Shown here: positions 6,255-10,992 of the stretch, piece by piece
Layout of the letters: every line of letters starts with the position of its first letter
Position numbering within the stretch: the first letter of the stretch is position 1
NCBI GenBank assembly: GCA_002327255.1
Contig: DCUM01000002.1
Span: forward strand, 1-10,992
Source of the DNA: a bacterium UBA2214
GTDB taxonomy: Bacteria; Zhuqueibacterota; Zhuqueibacteria; Residuimicrobiales; Residuimicrobiaceae
Length of the DNA stretch: 10,992 nt
Reading direction: 5' to 3'
Notes under the pieces: generated by a model
Databases searched by the model: none
What the model saw: only the letters and a program-made list of their open reading frames with translations
What the model was told of the DNA's origin: nothing
Program-made: the position numbers and the translations under genes

Positions 6255-7280
6255 GTGAAGAAAACGACCATTGATGATGTCGCGGCCAAAGCCGGAGTCT
6301 CCAAGGGGACTGTATCAGCCGTTATCAATGAGAAGAACACCGTTGCCGCGATGACGCGCAATGCGGTTTTAAAGGCGATGAATGAATTGCATTACCAGCC
6401 GCGTGGAAATGCCCGCATGTCGAAAAAGTCCACTGCTGAATACAGCATTGGACTGCTCATTCGCGAGATAGAAAATCCATTCTATACCGGCATCGCGCTG
6501 GGTGTCATGGAGTTTGCCAACAGCAAAGGGTATCTGGTGACGATCGCCAGCTCTGAGGGGAGTCATGATCTGGAGGAAAAGTTATCGCAGCATTTTACCC
6601 GGAAAAATGTCAAGGGCGCCATCATCGCCCCGGTGCTGGATGGAACCGCGGAAATCCATCATCTCTTTGGCCTGAAGACGACCAATTTCCCGTTTGTGCT
6701 GCTGGAGAGAATCAAGGGGATACAGGCCAACGTGGTCAGCATCGATAATATCAAAAGCATGAAGACGGCCATGAAATATCTCTTTGACCACGGCCATTCA
6801 AAAATTGTCCATTTCGCCGGGCCCAAACACGCCGCGCACGCTTTCGAACGCATCGACGGCTTTAACCGTGCCTTCAGCGAAAGCCGCCATGTCTACCGCA
6901 GCGACATGATCGTAATGACCGGCGCCCATTATGATCAGGGTTTTCAGAAGTGTCTGGAATATTTCGATGGCCGCAATCCGGAAAATTATCCCACCGCCAT
7001 CGTTTGCTATAACGATCTGGTGGCGCTGGGGGTGATGGCGGCGCTGGCGCAACTGGAGATCGGGGTGCCGGATCAGATTTCGGTGATCGGCAACGACAAC
7101 ATCCCCTTTGTCCGCAACGGCCCCATCCCGCTGACCACCATAGAAGCGCCCATGCATGAATTGGGGGTGCGCGCCGCGGAAATATTGATTCGCAACATCG
7201 AATCCCCCAAACAACTGCCCTTTGAAAACGTCCTGCTGGAGGCGCAGTTGATCGTCCGCAAATCCACGCGGACGCTCTAA
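6255..7280 (+). CDS. LacI/GalR-family transcriptional repressor
   Basis: The 341-residue protein is full length for the family and is the only plus-strand gene. It starts at GTG with GAGAGG 5 nt upstream. Residues 4-25 (TTIDDVAAKAGVSKGTVSAVIN) are the canonical LacI helix-turn-helix, with the hinge around YQPRGNARM (48-56). From about residue 62 (EYSIGLLIREIENPFYTGI) follows the periplasmic-binding-protein-like effector domain, with the expected VSIDN, 'HGHSKIVHFAG', 'AIVCYNDLVALGVM' and 'ISVIGNDNIPF' segments. Members repress sugar-use genes and release DNA when a sugar binds. Its divergent placement beside GH31 makes GH31 and its own gene the likely targets, with a hemicellulose-derived sugar as possible effector; this is inference. 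No classical palindrome with a central CG was found upstream, so the operator is unclear. Its stop codon overlaps the stop of the convergent cysE remnant. Confidence 0.93.
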   Translation: MKKTTIDDVAAKAGVSKGTVSAVINEKNTVAAMTRNAVLKAMNELHYQPRGNARMSKKSTAEYSIGLLIREIENPFYTGIALGVMEFANSKGYLVTIASSEGSHDLEEKLSQHFTRKNVKGAIIAPVLDGTAEIHHLFGLKTTNFPFVLLERIKGIQANVVSIDNIKSMKTAMKYLFDHGHSKIVHFAGPKHAAHAFERIDGFNRAFSESRHVYRSDMIVMTGAHYDQGFQKCLEYFDGRNPENYPTAIVCYNDLVALGVMAALAQLEIGVPDQISVIGNDNIPFVRNGPIPLTTIEAPMHELGVRAAEILIRNIESPKQLPFENVLLEAQLIVRKSTRTL

Positions 7281-7491
7281 ATTTGGTAGTCGCTCCCCGC
7301 TTCGTCTTTATGCTGATAGTGCGCCAGAGGCAGCGCTTCACTGGTATGTCTGCCATCGCGTTTGACGATCCGGCCCGGTGCACCAGAACCGCATGCAGCG
7401 TGGGATAGCAGAACAGAATCTCGACGATATTTCGCGCCGCAGGATCGTTGCGGCGGATCGCCCGAATATCCTCTATGAAACTCCACGTCAT
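7277..7491 (-). pseudogene. cysE: Serine O-acetyltransferase (cysE) wrecked by an internal out-of-frame deletion
   Basis: The ATG at 7491 lies 5 nt after the cysK stop, the expected cysK-cysE operon arrangement. Its first 39 codons are recognisably the N-terminus of a short-type CysE (SFIEDIRAIRRNDPAAR, then EILFCYPTLHAVLVHR). After codon 39 this frame turns to unrelated sequence (AGSSNAMADIP) and runs on into the lacI antisense strand. In another frame the same DNA continues from GAPGRIVKRDGR to SDYQI and a TAG at 7277. That is the C-terminal tail of CysE, where 'GvPGriVkrdG' follows the last hexapeptide turn. The entire hexapeptide-repeat catalytic domain, probably more than 100 codons, is gone, so the product cannot make O-acetylserine. 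CysK must then receive O-acetylserine from another CysE in the genome or serve another role. Confidence 0.82.
7375..7384 (-). other. Deletion junction in cysE at a 10-bp sequence readable in both retained frames
   Basis: GGTGCACCGG on the minus strand encodes the end of 'VLVHR' in the N-terminal frame and the start of 'GAPG' in the C-terminal frame. A similar short sequence at both places in the intact gene would explain the join by recombination or replication slippage. The junction may lie at any point within these ten bases. Confidence 0.65.
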
Positions 7492-7496
7492 GTTTT

Positions 7497-8411
7497 TTAC
7501 CTGAACAATTCTGTGGAGAGATAACGCTCACCGGTATCCGGCAGAATGACCACCAGCCGTTTGCCACTTCCGACGCGCCGGGAGATCTGAAGAGCGGCAT
7601 ACAGATTGGCGCCTGAAGAGATTCCCGCCAGGATACCCTCTTGACGCGCCAGGGCTTTCGCGGTTTTCAGGGCATCCTGCAGCGTCACCTGAACGATTTC
7701 ATCGACGAGCCGCGCATCATAAATTTCAGGGATAAAACCGGCGCCCAACCCCTGCAAACCGTGTGCGCCGGATCGACCGCCGGAAAGCACCGGGGAATCC
7801 TTCGGCTCGACGGCGATGAGGGCAATTTCCGGATAAATGGTTTTCAAAACGGCGCCAACACCCGTCAGTGTGCCGCCTGTGCCAACGCCTGCGATAAAAT
7901 AGTGCAGCGGTTCTCCGGCCAAATCCCTGACGATTTCCTGCGCCGTGGTCTGGCGATGTGCCTCGGGATTGTGTGGATTCCTGAATTGCATCGGCATGAA
8001 GTAACCATGTGCGGCGGCCATATGCTCCGCTTTGGCCACGGCGCCCGTCATCCCCTCCGCCGCGGCAGTGAGTATGATTTCAGCACCATATTGGTGCAGC
8101 AGTGCGCGCCGTTCCATGGACATGTTCTCGGGCATGACAAAGAACACCTCATACCCTTTCACCGCCGCCACCAGCGCCAGTCCCACGCCGGTGTTGCCGG
8201 AAGTCGGTTCGATGATCACATCCCCCCTTTTCAGCACGCCGCTCCGTTCCGCCGCCTCGATCATGTTCAGGGCGGCACGATCCTTGACCGAGCCTCCCGG
8301 ATTGAAAAACTCCACTTTTGCGAGAATTTCTGCATTCTGTTCATGGGGCATACGGCTGAGACGCACCAGCGGCGTGTTGCCGATGGTCGACAATATCGAG
8401 TCATGAATCAT
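7497..8411 (-). CDS. cysK: Cysteine synthase (O-acetylserine sulfhydrylase), PLP-dependent
   Basis: The 304-residue product is normal family length. It joins O-acetylserine and sulfide to give cysteine in the cytoplasm. It begins MIHDSILSTIGNTPLVRLSR. The PLP lysine lies in NPGGSVKDRAA (Lys43), the substrate loop is PTSGNTG (70-75), and the phosphate-binding glycines are GVGTGGTLTGVG (175-186). GLQGLGAGFIPEI (218-230) and the final ERYLSTELF are typical. The frame stays open upstream as far as 8750, but that part overlaps the CotH tail and is not CysK-like. The ATG at 8411 has AGGAG 7 nt upstream and matches the family N-terminus. The ribosome binding site overlaps the cotH stop codon, so translation of the two is probably coupled. 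cysE follows after 5 nt but is destroyed. A biosynthetic enzyme behind two cell-surface-type genes is an unusual order. Confidence 0.95.
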   Translation of the reverse strand: MIHDSILSTIGNTPLVRLSRMPHEQNAEILAKVEFFNPGGSVKDRAALNMIEAAERSGVLKRGDVIIEPTSGNTGVGLALVAAVKGYEVFFVMPENMSMERRALLHQYGAEIILTAAAEGMTGAVAKAEHMAAAHGYFMPMQFRNPHNPEAHRQTTAQEIVRDLAGEPLHYFIAGVGTGGTLTGVGAVLKTIYPEIALIAVEPKDSPVLSGGRSGAHGLQGLGAGFIPEIYDARLVDEIVQVTLQDALKTAKALARQEGILAGISSGANLYAALQISRRVGSGKRLVVILPDTGERYLSTELFR

Positions 8412-8418
8412 GCTCTTT

Positions 8419-8423
8419 CTCCT
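8419..8423 (-). promoter_or_regulatory. Ribosome binding site of cysK, overlapping the upstream stop codon
   Basis: AGGAG on the minus strand shares one base with the TGA (8423-8425) of the CotH gene and lies 7 nt before the cysK ATG. It fixes that start and implies coupled translation. Confidence 0.75.
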
Positions 8424-10060
8424 CAGCGCAGCAGCAGCATTTTGCCGCTGGCGCACAGGGAACCCGCCTGGACACGATACCAGTAGACGCCGCCGGGCAG
8501 GCCGGCCGCCTCCCAGCGCCAGGTATGTTGACCCTGCGGCAAATAGCGCTCCGCCGCCGTTGCCACGCTGGCGCCGGTGACGTTGTGGACCGAGAGGCGC
8601 ACGGTTCCGGCAGCCGGGAGGCTGAAGCGGATGACGGTGCCGGCATTGAAGGGATTGGGGTAATTCGGATAGAGTTGCAGTTTTCCCGGCAGCGGCGTCC
8701 CTCCCGCCGCATCGGCCGAGGCGAGAAGATCGAGGTGACTCTCGATCCACCCGATGCGATTACTGATCCACTCTTTAAGCAACTGAATCTCGATTTCATA
8801 GGAATGCGCCTCGGCCGTCTCGGGCCAGCGCTGGAAATTGCGGCCGCGCGCTTCCGCCGTCGAATCAACCAGCAAATCGATGCGTTTGAAGAGACTGTCC
8901 TCCCGCAGCAGCCCCAGCCGCAATTCCCCCCAGCGCGCTTTCACCAGACGGCTGAAAGCACGGTCGTGTCCCAGCCGTTCCCAGAAATAAGGCACTTTGG
9001 GGGTGTCCTCGGGCTTGTATCTGTTATGGTCGATCTCCCACTCGTCATAGCGATAGGTGTCCTCGGCATACCAGGTCATGCCGAACGTACGGTCAAAATC
9101 CCAGATGGGGCCGGCCTTCAATTTGCCGCCCTTGCTGTCGCGATCCTTGTGCATGAAGGTGCTGATGCGGTAGGCATCGATGTTTTTGCAGAACTCGCTG
9201 AGGATGAAATGATCGACAAAGGAGGGGGTATCGATGTATTTCGGGTAGCCCTGCGCGGAATCGGACGGATTGGAAATCAACAGGGAAGACTCGAAGGCAT
9301 CGATGAAATCCCTGAGGTAGACTTTTTGTTCCGGGACGATATCATCCTGCTTGGGTTCCTGGTACTGGTAGTAGATGCCTCTTCTCGACCACCATCCGTC
9401 GACATTCTCCCCTTCCATTTTATCGATCTTGATCACATAGCCGCCGGTGACGGCATCGCCGCTGATGTCGGAAGGCTTCATCTCGGTCACGCTGACACGA
9501 TTCTTGTCTTCCTTGATTTTTTCCAGCATCACATAGAGTCCGCGATAATCGCCATTGATCACCAGCTCGCAAAAAACGGCGCGGGGCGCATAGCGGCCCA
9601 TGTCGCGCGACAGGCCATAGGCGAGGTTGTTGCGGATGCAGGACTGATCGTTGTAGGGTCCATAGAGTATCCAGTCATTCTCCCTGGGCATGCCCATGAG
9701 CATGACATTGCGATTCTCGCCCGCGGCATCCACGGTCTCGAGGCGATAGCCCTTTTTGGGATAGGCCATCGACGAACTGCCGCGCAGTTCGATGTCGATT
9801 CTGCCGTTGTAATTGTTGGCGGGATCGCTGACGTAATTGCGCTTGCCGCGACCATTGTAGATCACCTTCATGGCCGCCGGGATGCGCGTCAGGTCGGGTA
9901 TTGCCTTGCCGCCGGTATCGATGATGACGATGGGCCAGTTGGACGAGGTGAAAACGACCTTCGGCGCAGAAAGGCATGACGATGTCAGGAAAAGCAGGGA
10001 CCATACCAAAAGGGCTATCGGCATCCCCCTGCGAAAAGTGCATTTGTAGACTGGCAACAT
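8423..10060 (-). CDS. Secreted CotH kinase family protein with C-terminal Por/T9SS-type sorting domain
   Basis: The product is 545 residues. Residues 1-32 are a signal peptide (FRR, hydrophobic ALLVWSLLFL, cut near CLSA-PK). A lipobox reading of LTSSC is possible but poor. The CotH domain spans about residues 40-445: IDIELRGSSSMAYPKKGYRLE (88-108), NDWILYGPYNDQSCIRNNLAY (128-148), DYRGLYVMLEKIK (171-183), GGYVIKIDK (206-214) and the acidic GPIWDFDRTFG (317-327), the likely metal-binding pair of the kinase-like fold. Bacillus CotH phosphorylates spore-coat proteins; relatives in non-sporing bacteria are widespread and mostly uncharacterised. Residues about 462-545 are the sorting tail: LYPNYPNPFN, LPGGVYWYRVQAG and final KMLLLR, like that of the propeller protein. 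The start at 10060 has AAGGA 8 nt upstream; an ATG 12 codons later has its G-run abutting it, so it is less likely. The gene lies 12 bp after the acyltransferase stop. Confidence 0.9.
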   Translation of the reverse strand: MLPVYKCTFRRGMPIALLVWSLLFLTSSCLSAPKVVFTSSNWPIVIIDTGGKAIPDLTRIPAAMKVIYNGRGKRNYVSDPANNYNGRIDIELRGSSSMAYPKKGYRLETVDAAGENRNVMLMGMPRENDWILYGPYNDQSCIRNNLAYGLSRDMGRYAPRAVFCELVINGDYRGLYVMLEKIKEDKNRVSVTEMKPSDISGDAVTGGYVIKIDKMEGENVDGWWSRRGIYYQYQEPKQDDIVPEQKVYLRDFIDAFESSLLISNPSDSAQGYPKYIDTPSFVDHFILSEFCKNIDAYRISTFMHKDRDSKGGKLKAGPIWDFDRTFGMTWYAEDTYRYDEWEIDHNRYKPEDTPKVPYFWERLGHDRAFSRLVKARWGELRLGLLREDSLFKRIDLLVDSTAEARGRNFQRWPETAEAHSYEIEIQLLKEWISNRIGWIESHLDLLASADAAGGTPLPGKLQLYPNYPNPFNAGTVIRFSLPAAGTVRLSVHNVTGASVATAAERYLPQGQHTWRWEAAGLPGGVYWYRVQAGSLCASGKMLLLR

Positions 10061-10072
10061 GGTCTGAATCCT

Positions 10073-10810
10073 TTAAGAGGTAGTGATGGAATCGCCTGTC
10101 TGGTGCTCCTCTGCTCGTTGAACAGCCGGCGGGGCCCAGCCAACCACGGATCCATTTTTCACGCGCAAGAGATAGGGAGAAAGTGTGGTTCCGGGTAATG
10201 TTCGTACGTGATCTTCGATCTTGATCACGCCCATGCCGGTGCCGGCTCCGATGGTGCAGTGGGAGCCGATCTCGACGAGTCCGTAGCGGAAGCGTCCGCA
10301 CCCTTCATAGGCATGCACGGTGATCCGTGAAAAGGCGCCGACCAGAGTATAGTCTCCGATAAACACCAGTTCCGGCCGGAAATGATCGAGCCAGACAAAA
10401 AGCATGATTTCGGTGTTTCGCCCGATGTGCGCGCCCATCCAGCGATAATATTTGTTTTTGAAGGGCGAGCCCTTGAGGAGCATGGAAAAAGCCACCTGGA
10501 GAACGAGCAGGAGACGGCGCCCTGCCGGCACGTTGAGCACGCGCCAGTTGATGGCATTTTTCTCTTCCGGTTCGCCCAGTCCGGAGAAGGTATAATGACG
10601 CTTGACCGGTTTGAAAAAGGCCTCGAGGTTGGCGCGCCCCGCCTCAGTCTGTGGATTAAGCGTGTTGATGTCCACGCCTTTCCCGCCGGAGGTTTTGCTG
10701 ATGGTAAGGGTTCGCCCCTTTTTGCGCCCCAACTTGATGCCGCGTTCGATCATCTCGATGGTCACCTCTTTGATGACCTCCTCCGGAGACTTGTCGCGAT
10801 ATTTTTTCAC
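10073..10810 (-). CDS. Hexapeptide-repeat (left-handed beta-helix) acyltransferase family protein
   Basis: The 245-residue protein starts at GTG with GAGG 7-8 nt upstream. Its C-terminal half has hexapeptide turns: MGAHIGRNTEI (125-135), LVFIGDYTLVGAFSRITVH (148-166), VEIGSHCTIGAGTGMGVIKI (179-198), HVRTLPGTTLSP (201-212) and a closing GSVVGWAPPAVQR (220-232). This matches WcaF/NodL-like O-acyltransferases, which use acetyl-CoA or acyl-ACP to modify sugars or related acceptors. The first 85 or so residues are charged, with a helix-like start (KSPEEVIKEVTIEMIERGI), and I do not recognise them. A short hydrophobic segment (RRLLLVLQVAFSMLL, 98-112) may touch the membrane. No signal peptide is present, so it is probably cytoplasmic. 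It appears to be the first gene of an operon with the CotH protein (12 bp away) and cysK. The acceptor is unknown; surface glycan modification is a guess from context. Confidence 0.8.
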   Translation of the reverse strand: MKKYRDKSPEEVIKEVTIEMIERGIKLGRKKGRTLTISKTSGGKGVDINTLNPQTEAGRANLEAFFKPVKRHYTFSGLGEPEEKNAINWRVLNVPAGRRLLLVLQVAFSMLLKGSPFKNKYYRWMGAHIGRNTEIMLFVWLDHFRPELVFIGDYTLVGAFSRITVHAYEGCGRFRYGLVEIGSHCTIGAGTGMGVIKIEDHVRTLPGTTLSPYLLRVKNGSVVGWAPPAVQRAEEHQTGDSITTS

Positions 10811-10948
10811 AAGATCACCTCATTTCAGCAAAAAAGCAGGGAAAATGATTTGGCCCGGCAGGACGGCGGTTCAATTATTCTTTCCTGCTCCTGGGGCCGA
10901 TGCTGCTCCTTTGGCAATACGGCCAAGCCATCCTGGTACCTGGCAGAC
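10811..10948 (-). other. 5' leader of the acyltransferase operon
   Basis: About 130 nt separate the predicted start of transcription from the GTG start. I saw no riboswitch-like fold, strong hairpin or attenuator T-run. GCTCCT occurs twice about 20 nt apart on the plus strand. No gene is visible here. Confidence 0.4.
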
Positions 10949-10977
10949 AATATAGCGCAAAGAGGGTTAAAAAACAA
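10949..10977 (-). promoter_or_regulatory. Predicted sigma70-like promoter of the acyltransferase-cotH-cysK operon
   Basis: On the minus strand TTGTTT (10972-10977) is followed after 17 bp by TATATT (10949-10954). Transcription would start near 10942. The -10 is strong and the -35 is weaker. It has the same -10 hexamer and spacing as the promoter at 2603-2631 but no inverted repeat around it. Confidence 0.5.
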
Positions 10978-10992
10978 GATTTTCCATCAGGT

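Noticed and set aside
8412..8750. Longer start for cysK, since its frame is open to 8750
   Set aside because: The extra 113 residues are Arg/Pro/Gly-rich shadow of the CotH C-terminus. The ATG at 8411 matches the family N-terminus and has a good ribosome binding site.
8525..9979. Long plus-strand open frame opposite the CotH gene (484 codons)
   Set aside because: It is antisense to a clear CotH protein, has no recognisable motif and is typical of GC-rich mirror frames. The same applies to plus-strand frames at 1331-2278, 3487-4002, 4792-5652 and 7641-8486.
1..10992. Defence island, CRISPR, insertion sequence, phage or tRNA-linked island
   Set aside because: No transposase, integrase, nuclease, toxin-antitoxin or regular spacer array is visible on either strand.

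Overview
The window is bacterial, moderately GC-rich and densely coded. All but one of its genes lie on the minus strand. Two secreted proteins (812-2221 and 8423-10060) end in a 'PNPFN...GxYxYrv...LLR' tail of the Por/type IX secretion C-terminal sorting-domain type. A third (1-799) has the 'VTNSGDSGDGSLR' plus beta-helix layout common in the same groups. This points to a member of the Bacteroidota/Ignavibacteria/Calditrichota/KSB1 (FCB) assemblage; the exact phylum cannot be read from the sequence.

Left block (1-2817, minus strand): a secreted PQQ-type beta-propeller protein is followed after 12 bp by a secreted beta-helix protein that runs off the left edge. About 600 bp separate the propeller gene from the next gene to the right. 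That gap holds a well-formed promoter whose -10 box is the exact loop of a 9-bp inverted repeat, a 35-codon ORF with a strong ribosome binding site, and a 16-bp palindrome.

Middle block (2818-7280): a GH31 glycosidase with an inserted PA14 domain (alpha-xylosidase-like, probably a lipoprotein) and a LacI-family repressor are transcribed divergently. Between them lie an AT-rich control region with four tandem 10-bp TTGAA units and, in the GH31 orientation, an approximately 50-residue remnant that reads as a GH2 beta-galactosidase. Together these suggest a sugar-responsive locus for xyloglucan-like oligosaccharides that has lost one enzyme.

Right block (7277-10977, minus strand): a promoter near the right edge leads into a tight operon of a hexapeptide-repeat acyltransferase, a secreted CotH-kinase-family protein, cysteine synthase (cysK), and a wrecked serine acetyltransferase gene (cysE). 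The cysE remnant keeps the first 39 codons and the last 35, joined out of frame inside a 10-bp sequence that reads as both 'LVHR' and 'GAPG'. This is the mark of a short-homology deletion that removed the catalytic hexapeptide domain. Its stop codon overlaps that of lacI, tail to tail.

I saw no tRNA, rRNA, CRISPR array, insertion sequence or phage gene, and no clear new defence or mobile system. The most informative features are the two gene remnants and the control elements.
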